A stretch of 64,000 nt of DNA from Kaistia defluvii (lineage in GTDB: Bacteria > Pseudomonadota > Alphaproteobacteria > Rhizobiales > Kaistiaceae), in NCBI RefSeq assembly GCF_026343955.1, contig NZ_JAPKNI010000012.1, positions 1 to 64,000 of the forward strand, read 5' to 3'. This document shows, piece after piece, positions 9,134 to 17,686 of the stretch (its first letter is position 1; each line of letters starts with the position of its first letter). Both the position numbers and the translations under genes were made by a program. The notes beneath the pieces were generated by a model. That model ran no database searches. It was not told the DNA's origin and saw only the letters and a list, made by a program, of their open reading frames with translations.

Positions 9134-10084
9134 CTAGTTGAGGCCGCTGGCTTCGTCCAGGCCGAGAACCAGGTTCAGGTTCTGCACGGCGGCGCCCGAC
9201 GCGCCCTTGCCGAGATTATCGAGCAGGGCGACGAGACGGGCCTGCCCGGCGCCTTCTGTGCCGAAGGTGAAGAGCTTCATCCGGTTGGTGCCGTTCAGCC
9301 CCTCGGGATCCAGGCCGGTCATCGCGCCGGACTCCGCTAGGCTCGCCACGGTAACGAAGCGCTCGCCGGCATAGTGGGCCGAGAGGGCGTCGTTCAGCGC
9401 AGCCAGCGACGGCTTGCCCGGGATCGCGTCCAGATGGAGCGGGATCTCGACGATCATGCCCTGCGCATAGCGGCCGACGGCCGGCGCGAAGATCGGACGG
9501 AGGTCGAGCTGGCCGTGCTTCTGGATCTCCGGCACATGCTTGTGCTGCAGCGGCAGCGCGTAGATGCGGAAATTCTCATGGGTATAGTTCGCGGCGTTCG
9601 GATCTTCGAACTCCGCGATCATCGACTTGCCGCCGCCGGAATAGCCGGAGACGGCATTGATCGTCACCGGCCAGGAGCCGGGCAGGAGACCTGCGGACAC
9701 CAGTGGGCGCAGCAGCGCGATCGCGCCGGTCGCATAGCAGCCGGGATTGGAGATCCGCGTCGAGGCGGCGATCCTGGCGCGCTGCGCCTTGTCGAGTTCG
9801 GCGAAGCCATAGGTCCAGTCTGCCGCCGTCCGGTAGGCGGTCGACGCATCGATCACCTTGACGTCGGGGTTGTCGATCAGCCCCACGGCCTCCTTGGCGG
9901 CTGCGTCCGGCAGGCACAAGATGACGGCGTCGGCGCCGTTCAGCAGCTCGGCCCTGGCAGCCGTCTCCTTGCGACGCTCGGGCGCGATCGACAGCAGCTG
10001 GATGTCGTCGCGGCCTTCCAGGCGCTGGCGGATCTGCAGACCCGTCGTGCCGGCTTCGCCGTCGATGAAGACCGTGGATACCAT
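9134..10084 (-). CDS. argC: N-acetyl-gamma-glutamyl-phosphate reductase, type 2
   Basis: A 316-residue enzyme of arginine synthesis that reduces N-acetylglutamyl phosphate to the semialdehyde with NADPH. Length and sequence fit the short type 2 ArgC group. The N-terminal nucleotide-binding start is [16 protein letters not shown], and the catalytic cysteine lies in SNPGCYATG (C116). It sits about 155 bases downstream of the rplM-rpsI operon on the same strand, but the rpsI terminator and a separate terminator after argC suggest it is its own unit. The rpsI-argC order is frequently seen in alphaproteobacteria. Confidence 0.95.
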   Translation of the reverse strand: MVSTVFIDGEAGTTGLQIRQRLEGRDDIQLLSIAPERRKETAARAELLNGADAVILCLPDAAAKEAVGLIDNPDVKVIDASTAYRTAADWTYGFAELDKAQRARIAASTRISNPGCYATGAIALLRPLVSAGLLPGSWPVTINAVSGYSGGGKSMIAEFEDPNAANYTHENFRIYALPLQHKHVPEIQKHGQLDLRPIFAPAVGRYAQGMIVEIPLHLDAIPGKPSLAALNDALSAHYAGERFVTVASLAESGAMTGLDPEGLNGTNRMKLFTFGTEGAGQARLVALLDNLGKGASGAAVQNLNLVLGLDEASGLN

Positions 10085-10182
10085 GGGCTCGCCTCCGTTC
10101 GGGCATCAGTAGATGGGGGCATCATCGCCACCCGCAAGGATCTCGCACGGTCGTGAAACCGCAATAAGACAGACGCGCATAG

Positions 10183-10216
10183 AAAAAGGGCGCTGCGGTT
10201 GCCCGAAGCGCCCCTT
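10183..10216 (-). terminator. Terminator of the rplM-rpsI operon
   Basis: A stem pairing AAGGGGCGCT with AGCGCCCTT (one bulged base, loop of about 12) lies just past the rpsI stop. On the minus strand it is followed by a run of five T. Confidence 0.8.
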
Positions 10217-10239
10217 CGAAAACGTCGCGTGGACGCCGA

Positions 10240-10710
10240 TTAGCGCTTCGAGAACTGGAAGCTGCGGCGGGCCTTGGCGTGGCCGTACTTCTTGCGCTCG
10301 ACGACGCGGCTGTCGCGGGTCAGGAAGCCGCCCTTCTTGAGGACGCCGCGCAGCTCGGGCTCGTAATAGGTCAGCGCCTTCGAGATGCCGTGACGGAGCG
10401 CGCCGGCCTGGCCGGAGAGACCGCCGCCAGCAACCGTGGCGTTGATGTCGTACTGGTCGGTGCGCGAAGCGACGCCGATCGGCTGCTGAACGAGCATCTG
10501 CAGAACCGGGCGAGCGAAGTAGCCGCGGTATTCCTTGCCGTTCACGACGATCTTGCCGGTGCCCGGCTTGATCCAGACGCGAGCGATGGCGTTCTTGCGC
10601 TTGCCTGTCGCGTAGGCGCGGCCCTGGGCGTCAAGCTTCTGCACATGGACAGGTGCCGCGTTCTCGGTCGAGATGACGGCGAGGTCCTGGAGGGACTGGA
10701 GATCAGCCAT
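10240..10710 (-). CDS. rpsI: 30S ribosomal protein S9
   Basis: A 156-residue ribosomal protein. After a short alphaproteobacterial N-terminal extension, the S9 core starts at about residue 30 ([14 protein letters not shown]). It ends with the invariant basic tail finishing FQFSKR, which reaches into the P-site tRNA. The ATG at 10710 is two bases after the rplM stop, so the genes are translationally coupled. Expression comes from the promoter upstream of rplM. Confidence 0.98.
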   Translation of the reverse strand: MADLQSLQDLAVISTENAAPVHVQKLDAQGRAYATGKRKNAIARVWIKPGTGKIVVNGKEYRGYFARPVLQMLVQQPIGVASRTDQYDINATVAGGGLSGQAGALRHGISKALTYYEPELRGVLKKGGFLTRDSRVVERKKYGHAKARRSFQFSKR

Positions 10711-10712
10711 GT

Positions 10713-11177
10713 TCAGGCAATCCTCTTGTTCTTGGCATTCAGGGCGCCGACGTCGAGCGTCTCGGGCTGCTGTGCTTCGTGCGGATGCTCTGAACCGCCA
10801 TAGACGCGCAGGTTCTTCAGCTGGCGACGGCCAAGCGGACCCTCGGGGATCATGCGCTCGATGGCCTTCTCCAGAACACGCTCGGGGAACTTGCCCTCGA
10901 TGATCTGGCGCGGGCTGCGCTCCTTGATGCCGCCGATATAGCCGGTGTGCCAGTAGTACCGCTTGTCGGTGTACTTGGCGCCGGTGAAGACGCACTTCTC
11001 GGCGTTGATGATGATGACGTTGTCGCCATCATCGACGTGCGGCGTGAAGCTGGCCTTGTGCTTGCCGCGAAGGCGGTTCGCCACGATGCTGGCGAGGCGG
11101 CCAACGACCAGCCCTTCAGCGTCGATCAGAATCCACTTCTTCACGACGTCCGCCGGCTTGGTGGAAATTGTGCTCAT
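10713..11177 (-). CDS. rplM: 50S ribosomal protein L13
   Basis: A 154-residue ribosomal protein with the conserved N-terminal [18 protein letters not shown] and the central [12 protein letters not shown] block of L13. The start at 11177 fits the family; an upstream in-frame ATG only adds unconserved residues. It is the first gene of the classic rplM-rpsI operon. A strong sigma-70 type promoter lies about 80 bases upstream of the start codon (11256-11284). Confidence 0.98.
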   Translation of the reverse strand: MSTISTKPADVVKKWILIDAEGLVVGRLASIVANRLRGKHKASFTPHVDDGDNVIIINAEKCVFTGAKYTDKRYYWHTGYIGGIKERSPRQIIEGKFPERVLEKAIERMIPEGPLGRRQLKNLRVYGGSEHPHEAQQPETLDVGALNAKNKRIA

Positions 11178-11555
11178 TGGTTGAACTCGTTTTCTCGTGC
11201 CCCGTTCGGGCAGGATTAGCGGCAACGGGACACACGGTCCCATCGATCGTGCCGGTGTGTAGCCTGCGCCACAGATTCCGTCAAGCGCGCAGAAAACGAT
11301 GACGCGCGGATTATCATAGCGAAATCAATAGCTTATATATATGGTATTATTATACCTCTAGCGGAACGAGATTTCGGACATCCTCAGGCATGCTTGCAGG
11401 CCGAAGAATCTCACTTTTGGCGGCAAACGTGGGCCGGCGAACCTCCGGCTGGTGGATTGAACCAGGATGGGGGCGGCGGCAGGCACGAAGCATGGTATGG
11501 GAGTCGCATCGGGCCGGATTGGCGGCTTTACGTGGCAATATTGGGGGATTGGACG
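11178..11555. other. Intergenic region between rplM and a small membrane ORF
   Basis: This 378-base gap holds the rplM promoter and leader near the rplM side. It also holds an unusually AT-rich patch at about 11314-11360 containing the perfect inverted repeat GGTAT-TATT-ATACC (11343-11356). No other gene or RNA structure is evident. Confidence 0.6.
11256..11284 (-). promoter_or_regulatory. Promoter of rplM-rpsI
   Basis: Read on the minus strand, TTGACG (11279-11284) and TACACA (11256-11261) are separated by exactly 17 bases, a near-consensus alphaproteobacterial housekeeping promoter. The predicted start of transcription is around 11249, leaving a leader of about 70 bases before the rplM ATG. 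Confidence 0.75.
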
Positions 11556-11648
11556 ATGTGGACGGTTTGGAAGCACCCGCTCGTGAAGTGGGGAATCCTG
11601 GTTGTGCTGCTCTTTGCGACGGGCGCCTTCATCGTGGCGACGAGCTGA
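11556..11648 (+). CDS. Possible small single-span membrane protein
   Basis: A 30-residue frame that starts with WTVWKHPLVKW and continues as one hydrophobic helix (GILVVLLFATGAFIVA). A GGGGGA ribosome-binding site lies eight bases upstream of the ATG. The layout of amphipathic start plus one transmembrane span is typical of bacterial small membrane proteins, but I recognise no family. The frame is open further upstream to 11394, though that part is of poor composition. Coding status is uncertain. Confidence 0.42.
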   Translation: MWTVWKHPLVKWGILVVLLFATGAFIVATS

Positions 11649-11880
11649 AGGCGAGGGCGCCGTCCGGGGCCGCGGCCGTCCGCCGCTGCCTTGGAACTGT
11701 CACGGGGCTGCCGTATCGACAGAGGGGCGGATTGTCGCTCTCCTGCCGGCGGCCCGCGATGGAACGGGCCGGTTTCCGGCCGATTGCGCGCTCCGCCAAG
11801 GGTGGCATGACCGCAACGGCATCTGTACCGCGCCGGGCGATCGGCTATGCTGTCGGCCCAATCGTGACGGGGAAGACAAT

Positions 11881-12330
11881 ATGACGGAAGCAGGCCTCGC
11901 ACCCAGGCTCAGCATTGTGACGCTCGGTGTCGCCAGCGTGCCCAAGGCACGTGCATTCTATGAGTCGCTCGGCTGGCAGGCCTCGGCCGCAAGCCAGGAG
12001 GCGATCACATTTTTCCAGCTCTCCGGCGTCGTGCTGGCCCTGTTCCAGCGCAATGCGCTTGCGGACGACGCGAATGTCGCGCCGGCGGGCGACGGATTTC
12101 GCAGCATCACCCTGGCGCACAACGTCATGAGCGAAGCCGAGGTCGATGCGGCGCTGGCGCATGCCGAGAACTGCGGCGCGCGACTGGTCAAGCCGGCCAC
12201 CAAAGTGTTCTGGGGCGGCTATTCCGGTTATTTCTCTGATCCGGATGGCCATCTCTGGGAGGTGGCCTACAATCCATTCTTCCCGTTCGACGAGGCCGGT
12301 CGCCTCGCACTGCCAGGTCCACAATCATGA
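11881..12330 (+). CDS. VOC family protein
   Basis: A 149-residue vicinal oxygen chelate protein. It begins PRLSIVTLGVASVPKARAFY, with a central segment centred on a histidine (SITLAHNV). It ends with the YFSDPDGHLWEVAYNPFF block common to the glyoxalase-like members with a C-terminal metal ligand glutamate. The substrate is unknown. Its TGA overlaps the ATG of the following secreted protein gene (ATGA), so the two are co-translated. It is not closely similar to the other VOC protein at 8003-8353. Confidence 0.88.
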   Translation: MTEAGLAPRLSIVTLGVASVPKARAFYESLGWQASAASQEAITFFQLSGVVLALFQRNALADDANVAPAGDGFRSITLAHNVMSEAEVDAALAHAENCGARLVKPATKVFWGGYSGYFSDPDGHLWEVAYNPFFPFDEAGRLALPGPQS

Positions 12331-13142
12331 AGAACCTTCTTTGCAGCTCGGCCGCTTGCGCGATGCTGGCTTTCTTCGGATCGACAGCCTTCGCGGCGGA
12401 GGATCCGGCGATCCAGCCGAAGCCCTATGAAGCGCTCGCCGTCACCTATGATACGACCGGCACCGACGACGCCGATCTCAAGGCTCTGATCGAAACGTTG
12501 AAGGTGGCGATTTCGACCGGCGACGTGGCGACGCTGAAGGCGAGCGCGGCACCAGAGGTGAAGATCTATTCGCCGATGATCGGCTTCCCGGACGCGACGC
12601 CGGCCGATGCCTTGCCCGATCCGGAGAAGCGCCCGGGCGACGAGCGGCTGGACAGCGCGGCGACCATGTCGTCCACCGGCGACGTCGATTACAGCCGCGA
12701 GGATCTCGACGGCCTGGTCGTCGACCTGTTCGGCAATGCGCTGGATTCGGGGACCATCGGCCATTCCAAGACGGCGAGGGGCGCGATCTGCTCGCCGGCC
12801 GAGCCGATCTTCGACCGTGACAAGGCGCTGGCCATTGCCGAGGCGGCAGGCGTTCCCGCCGGCAACCTCTGGATCCTGTCCGAGGACACGGAGTTCCACG
12901 AGAAGCCGACCGAGACATCGCCGGTGCTGACGAAGCTCCCTGCCGGCACGATCGTGCCGTTCATCGAGGGTTCGGTCGACGGCGAGGACGGCACCGCCGA
13001 TTGGTACTCGGTGGCGCTTCCCTCCGGCAAGCTCGGATATTCGACCAACGACATCTCGCTCGGCTTCCAGGCGACCAGCGTCTGCTATGGCAAGATCGAG
13101 GGCAAGTGGATGGTCACCGCCGTCATCGTTCCGGGTCTCTGA
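12327..13142 (+). CDS. Secreted SH3-domain protein
   Basis: A 271-residue exported protein. A signal peptide occupies residues 1-24 (hydrophobic core, cleavage after AFA). The middle region is not recognised. A bacterial SH3 (SH3b) fold is suggested near residues 195-245 by the pattern LPAGTIVPFIEG...DWYSVALPSGKLGYS. Such domains bind peptidoglycan or protein partners in the periplasm. It overlaps the VOC gene upstream and is followed four bases later by a CoA-binding protein gene. Its role is unknown. Confidence 0.8.
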   Translation: MKNLLCSSAACAMLAFFGSTAFAAEDPAIQPKPYEALAVTYDTTGTDDADLKALIETLKVAISTGDVATLKASAAPEVKIYSPMIGFPDATPADALPDPEKRPGDERLDSAATMSSTGDVDYSREDLDGLVVDLFGNALDSGTIGHSKTARGAICSPAEPIFDRDKALAIAEAAGVPAGNLWILSEDTEFHEKPTETSPVLTKLPAGTIVPFIEGSVDGEDGTADWYSVALPSGKLGYSTNDISLGFQATSVCYGKIEGKWMVTAVIVPGL

Positions 13143-13146
13143 CCCT

Positions 13147-13575
13147 ATGAACCACGATCATTATGACGATGATTACCTCCGGGGCATCCTGACGGCCACC
13201 CGGACCATCGCGCTGATCGGCGCGAGCCCCAATCCGGCCCGGGCCAGCCATGGCGTGCTGGGCTATCTGACGCGTGCGGGCTACGAGACCTATCCGATCA
13301 ATCCGGGCATCGCCGGACGGGAACTGTTCGGCCGTATGGTCTATCCGCGCCTGGCCGACGTGCCGGTCGCGATCGACATGGTCGACGTCTTCCGCAATTC
13401 CGATGCGATCGCCGGCGTCGTCGACGAGATCCTCGCGCTGCCGGTTCTGCCCAGGGTGATGTGGCTGCAACTCGGCATCCGCAACGATGTCGAGGCGGCC
13501 CGGCTGGAGGCGAGGGGCGTCCAGGTTGTCATGGACCGCTGCCCCGCGATCGAGCGACCACGCCTGATCGGTTGA
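13147..13575 (+). CDS. CoA-binding domain protein (YccU type)
   Basis: A 142-residue single-domain Rossmann-like protein. The motif IALIGASPNPARASHGV (about 18-34) matches the CoA-binding fold of succinyl-CoA synthetase alpha. Further conserved pieces are YPINPG and VMWLQLGI; the protein ends DRCPAIERPRL. These stand-alone proteins bind CoA or acyl-CoA, but their physiological role is unsettled. The start at 13147 lies four bases after the preceding stop, so it is probably co-transcribed with the SH3 protein. A hairpin follows and may end the unit before metY. Confidence 0.9.
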   Translation: MNHDHYDDDYLRGILTATRTIALIGASPNPARASHGVLGYLTRAGYETYPINPGIAGRELFGRMVYPRLADVPVAIDMVDVFRNSDAIAGVVDEILALPVLPRVMWLQLGIRNDVEAARLEARGVQVVMDRCPAIERPRLIG

Positions 13576-13612
13576 GGGATTTTGCGGCCGAAGCCGCCGC
13601 AGCGGATGAATA

Positions 13613-13638
13613 TTCGCCGGGAGGCTGCTCCCGGCGAA
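13613..13638 (+). terminator. Hairpin between the CoA-binding gene and metY
   Basis: A perfect 11-base-pair stem (TTCGCCGGGAG, loop GCTG, CTCCCGGCGAA). A smaller GCGGC-CGAA-GCCGC hairpin lies just before it. No T-run follows, so it could equally be an attenuator in the metY leader. It does not match the SAM-II aptamer as far as I can judge. Confidence 0.5.
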
Positions 13639-13735
13639 ACGTATGGCTGCGATTTGCGGCGCTACCGCGCTATCCGTGTAGGTCCGACGATCGATCCGGC
13701 CATACCCATCAAGAACGAGAGTGGAGGAGACACGA

Positions 13736-15022
13736 ATGTCCGAAGACAGGCTTCCCGGTTTTGCAACGCTGGCCGTCCATGCCGGCGCCCAGCCCGACCC
13801 GACCACGGGCGCGCGCATCACGCCGATCTACCAGACGACCGCATTCGTCTTTGACAATGTGGACCATGCCGCGTCGCTGTTCGGCCTGCAGGCCTTCGGC
13901 AACATCTATACGCGCATCACCAATCCGACGACCGCCGTGCTCGAGGAGCGCGTCGCGGCGCTGGAGGGTGGCACCGCCGCGCTTGCCGTCGCCTCCGGTC
14001 ACGCCGCGCAGCTTCTGGTTTTCCACACCCTGCTGCAGCCCGGCGACGAGTTCATTGCCTCGACCAAGCTCTATGGCGGCTCGATCAACCAGTTCAACCA
14101 CTCGTTCAAGAGCTTCGGCTGGAACGTCGTCTGGGCCGATCCCGACGATATCGCCTCTTTCGAGCGGGCGATCACCCCGAAGACCAAGGCGATCTTCATC
14201 GAGTCGATCGCCAATCCGGGCGGCATCGTCGTCGACATCGCAGCGATTTCCGCGGTCGCCAAGCGCGCCGGCGTCCCGCTGATCGTCGACAACACGCTCG
14301 CGACGCCTTATCTCTGCAAGCCATTCGAGCATGGCGCCGATATCGTCGTGCACTCGCTGACCAAGTTCCTCGGCGGCCACGGCAATTCGATGGGCGGCGT
14401 CATCGTCGACGGCGGTCGCTTCAACTGGACCCGCGAGGCGCGCTATCCCAAGCTGTCGCAGCCGCTGGCCGAATATAATGGCGTCGTGCTGGCCGAGACG
14501 TTCGGCAACTTCGCCTTTGCCATCGCCTGTCGCGTGCTCGGCCTGCGCGATCTGGGGCCCGCGATCTCGCCACAGAACTCTTTCCTGATTCTGACGGGCA
14601 TCGAGACCCTGCCGCTGCGCATGCAGAAGCATTCCGACAATGCCCGCGCCGTCGCCGAATATCTGATCGACCATCCGGCCGTCGCCTGGGTCAGCTATGC
14701 CGGCCTTCCGGGCGACCGCTACCACAACCTTGCGCGCCGCTACGTTCCCAAGGGCGCGGGCGCCGTGCTGACTTTCGGCCTCAAGGGCGGCTATGACGCC
14801 GGCGTCAAGGTTGTCTCGACGGTCAAGCTGTTCTCGCATCTCGCCAATATCGGCGACACGCGCTCGCTGATCATCCACCCGGCCTCGACCACGCATCGCC
14901 AGTTGGACGATGCGCAGAAGACGAAGGCCGGCGCCGGTCCCGATGTCGTCCGCCTGTCGATCGGCATCGAGGACAAGGAAGACATCATCGCCGATCTCGA
15001 GCAGGCGCTCGCCGGCACCTGA
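13736..15022 (+). CDS. metY: O-acetylhomoserine sulfhydrylase
   Basis: A 428-residue PLP enzyme of the Cys/Met metabolism family that converts O-acetylhomoserine and sulfide to homocysteine. The N-terminus [19 protein letters not shown] and the length fit MetY rather than the shorter cystathionine enzymes. The PLP-binding lysine is in [13 protein letters not shown] (K210). The start at 13736 follows a GGAGGAG site about ten bases upstream. It converges with phaC across a repeat-filled gap. The gene hom at 18932 supplies homoserine for the same pathway, but is not adjacent. Confidence 0.93.
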   Translation: MSEDRLPGFATLAVHAGAQPDPTTGARITPIYQTTAFVFDNVDHAASLFGLQAFGNIYTRITNPTTAVLEERVAALEGGTAALAVASGHAAQLLVFHTLLQPGDEFIASTKLYGGSINQFNHSFKSFGWNVVWADPDDIASFERAITPKTKAIFIESIANPGGIVVDIAAISAVAKRAGVPLIVDNTLATPYLCKPFEHGADIVVHSLTKFLGGHGNSMGGVIVDGGRFNWTREARYPKLSQPLAEYNGVVLAETFGNFAFAIACRVLGLRDLGPAISPQNSFLILTGIETLPLRMQKHSDNARAVAEYLIDHPAVAWVSYAGLPGDRYHNLARRYVPKGAGAVLTFGLKGGYDAGVKVVSTVKLFSHLANIGDTRSLIIHPASTTHRQLDDAQKTKAGAGPDVVRLSIGIEDKEDIIADLEQALAGT

Positions 15023-15045
15023 TCTGCTTTTTGCGTGGGGTAGAC

Positions 15046-15203
15046 CCTCACCCCAACCCTCTCCCGCGCGGCGGGAGAGGGAGTTCTGCAGACCCGGTCG
15101 ATGCGCTGCGCTCACCTTGATAAGGCAGTCGGAAACGACTCATGCCTGGGGACGCGCACCGGCCGAAAACCCTCGCCCGCTCGCGGGAAAGGGTAGGGTG
15201 AGG
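15046..15203. repeat. REPIN-like palindromic element (family A doublet)
   Basis: The element is bounded by CCTCACCC (15046-15053) and its inverse GGGTGAGG (15196-15203). Each end carries its own hairpin: CCCTCTCCCGC paired with GCGGGAGAGGG, and CCCTCGCCCGC paired with GCGGGAAAGGG. It fills the gap between the convergent metY and phaC genes and could stop transcription from both sides. Related copies lie at 34052-34165 and 63375-63493. Confidence 0.75.
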
Positions 15204-15231
15204 GGCTTTCCTTCGTCAGGAAGCGCCCAGG

Positions 15232-17064
15232 CTAGGCCATGACTTTGACATAACTGCCCGGCGCGTCCTCGATCGCCTTGACCTTGCGGCCGCCGGGGGT
15301 GCGTGCCTTCACGCGGCGGTCGTCCTGCTGCTCGATCCAGGCCTGCCAATGCGGCCACCACGACCCCGGATGTTCCTTGGCATGGCCGAGCCAGTCGTCC
15401 AGCCCGTCGCCCTTCGGCGCGGGGCCGGTCCAGTACTGGTACTTGCCGCGCGAGGGCGGGTTGATGACGCCGGCGATATGGCCGGATCCCGCCAGCACGA
15501 AGGTTACCGGCCCGCCGAAGAAGGACGATCCGTAGAACACCGAGCGCGGCGGCGCGATGTGATCGTCACGGGTGGCGAGATTGTAGATTGGGATGGTCAC
15601 GTCGCCGAGCGACAGCGCCTTGTCGCCGACCGACAGCTCGCCATTCGCCAGCTTGTTGTCGAGATAGCAGTTGCGCAGATAGAAGGAATGGTTCGCCGCC
15701 GGCATGCGCGTGGCGTCGGAATTCCAGTAGAGCAGGTCGAACGGGATCGGTTCCTTGCCGCGGAAATAGTTGTTCACGACATAGGACCAGATCAGGTCAT
15801 TCGAGCGCAGCATGTTGAAGGAGGAGGTCATGTTCTTCCCCTCCAGATAGCCGCGCACGCTCATCTTCTTCTCGACCGCCTCGATCTGCTCCTCGTCGAT
15901 GAAGACCTTGAGGTCGCCGGCATGGGTGAAGTCGACCTGCGTGGCGAACAGCGTCGCCGAGGCGATCCGCGTGTCGCCGGCGCCGGCCATGTAGGCGAGC
16001 GTATACGAGAGCAGCGTGCCGCCGACGCAATAGCCGATGGCGTTGATCTCGCTCTCGCCGGTGATCTTCTGGATCGTATCGACCGATTCGAGGATGCCTT
16101 CGCGCATGTAGTGCTCGAAGCTCTTCTCCGCCTGGCGTTCGTCCGGATTGATCCAGGAGACGACGAACACGGTATGGCCCTGCTCCACCGCCCATTTGAC
16201 GAAGGATTTTTCAGGGTTCAGATCGAGGATGTAGAACTTGTTGATCCAGGGCGGCACGATCAGCAGAGGCCGTTTCAACACCTCGGTTGTCGCCGCCTTG
16301 TACTGGATCAACTGGCAGACCTCGTTCTGCAGGATGACCTTGCCCGGTGAAAGGGCGAGGTTCTTGCCGATGGCGAAGTGGGAATTGTCCGACTGGCGGA
16401 TGATGAGTTCGCCATTGCCCGCCGCGATGTCCTCGGCCAGCATGTCCATGCCGCGCACCAGGTTGTCGGCGCTCGAATCGAGCGTGTCGCGCAGGATTTC
16501 AGGATTGGTGAACAGGAAATTCGACGGCGAGATCGCATTGGCGATCTGCCGGATGTAGAAGCCGGCCTTCAGCCGGACATGCGGGTCGAGGTCGATGGCG
16601 TCGTCGACCATCTGCTCGGCCCAGCGCGTCGTGATCAGGTAGAACTGCTTCACGAAATCGAAGAACTGGTTCTCCGACCATTGTGGGTCCTTGAAGCGGC
16701 GATCGCGCGGATCGGGCTCGACCACCGGCGGCATGGGCACGCCGGACATGCGCTGCATCATGCTCGTCCAAAGCATGAAATATTGGCCGTAAAGCTTTGA
16801 TTGCGCTTGAATGCTGCGGCCAGGCTCGGCCGTCCAGTACTCGATCACCTTGGCCAGCGTGCGAACGATCTCGGCGATCTCGTCGGTGAGATCCGCGGAG
16901 AGCTTGCCGTCTTCGCGCGGCTTCAGGAAGGCGTTCGCGGCCCGGGTCATGCCCTCGATCATCTTGGCGATGTTCTGGGCGAATTTCTCGGGGTCCTTGA
17001 TGATCAGGCTGATCGGCGCACTGCCGGAGCTGGTGCCGTCGCTTCCGATTTTGTCTTTGGCCAT
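15232..17064 (-). CDS. phaC: Class I poly(3-hydroxyalkanoate) synthase
   Basis: A 610-residue PHA synthase that polymerises 3-hydroxyacyl-CoA, mainly 3-hydroxybutyryl-CoA, on storage granules. The N-terminal domain (about 1-230) is followed by an alpha/beta hydrolase core. The lipase-like box is GYCVGGT (344-350), with C346 as the nucleophile; the conserved GSGHIAGVINPP near the end includes the catalytic histidine. The start at 17064 is chosen because GGGGA sits eight bases upstream; further in-frame ATG codons at 17082 and 17145 are possible. Genes phaA, phaB and phaR are not in the window. Confidence 0.96.
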   Translation of the reverse strand: MAKDKIGSDGTSSGSAPISLIIKDPEKFAQNIAKMIEGMTRAANAFLKPREDGKLSADLTDEIAEIVRTLAKVIEYWTAEPGRSIQAQSKLYGQYFMLWTSMMQRMSGVPMPPVVEPDPRDRRFKDPQWSENQFFDFVKQFYLITTRWAEQMVDDAIDLDPHVRLKAGFYIRQIANAISPSNFLFTNPEILRDTLDSSADNLVRGMDMLAEDIAAGNGELIIRQSDNSHFAIGKNLALSPGKVILQNEVCQLIQYKAATTEVLKRPLLIVPPWINKFYILDLNPEKSFVKWAVEQGHTVFVVSWINPDERQAEKSFEHYMREGILESVDTIQKITGESEINAIGYCVGGTLLSYTLAYMAGAGDTRIASATLFATQVDFTHAGDLKVFIDEEQIEAVEKKMSVRGYLEGKNMTSSFNMLRSNDLIWSYVVNNYFRGKEPIPFDLLYWNSDATRMPAANHSFYLRNCYLDNKLANGELSVGDKALSLGDVTIPIYNLATRDDHIAPPRSVFYGSSFFGGPVTFVLAGSGHIAGVINPPSRGKYQYWTGPAPKGDGLDDWLGHAKEHPGSWWPHWQAWIEQQDDRRVKARTPGGRKVKAIEDAPGSYVKVMA

Positions 17065-17191
17065 CGTATCCCCGAATGCCATTCTGCGATCGGGAAGGCG
17101 GCGCTGCTTTCCCCGACGCGCGGAGTGTAATAGCTTCGCGCTCACAGGGATATGATGCGCATGCTATCGACCCGCTTACCACAATGAGTTC

Positions 17192-17596
17192 ATGATGAAT
17201 CCGTCCGGAATCAAGCGGTCCCGTTCCGCGTCGCTCGTCCTCATGCTGGCCCTTGCCGTCTCTCTGGCGGCATGCTCGCAGCAGCTTTCCAAGACGCTGG
17301 ACAATTCGCCCGATCCCGAGCTGGACCGTCCGGGCGTGTTTCCCAACATCAATGTCGCCGGGGGCGAGCCGCCCGGCAAGCTGATGACGCCGGCGGAGTT
17401 GCAGAGCGCCACGGCGAGCCTGAAGGCCAAGGGCGCGCGCAACGACCCGCGCACCGCCGAGGCCGCGCGGCAGCATAGTGCCACCACCAATGCGGCCTTG
17501 GAGAAGGCCGCCGCCACGCATGCCAACAAGACGCTCTCCGAAATTCAGGAGCGATGCGGCGAGCCTGGCGCAGACGCCACGAAATGCCCGCAATAA
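17192..17596 (+). CDS. Small predicted lipoprotein
   Basis: A 134-residue protein with a lipoprotein signal: basic start, hydrophobic stretch SLVLMLALAVSL and lipobox LAAC, with the lipidated cysteine near residue 28. The mature part is polar and alanine-rich and ends with a region holding two cysteines (EIQERCGEPGADATKCPQ). No known domain is recognised. It is divergent from phaC and followed after 90 bases by alaC. The start could also be the ATG at 17195. Confidence 0.75.
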   Translation: MMNPSGIKRSRSASLVLMLALAVSLAACSQQLSKTLDNSPDPELDRPGVFPNINVAGGEPPGKLMTPAELQSATASLKAKGARNDPRTAEAARQHSATTNAALEKAAATHANKTLSEIQERCGEPGADATKCPQ

Positions 17597-17686
17597 GGGT
17601 GCTTTCATAGACGGCGGTTCGGTGTAGAACCGCCCCGCGCCAGGTGAGGCGCATAACGACTATCCAGGAAAGATGGATTCGGAGTC

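Noticed and set aside
13576-13735. SAM-II riboswitch upstream of metY
   Set aside because: I could not match the conserved pseudoknot sequences; only generic hairpins are present.
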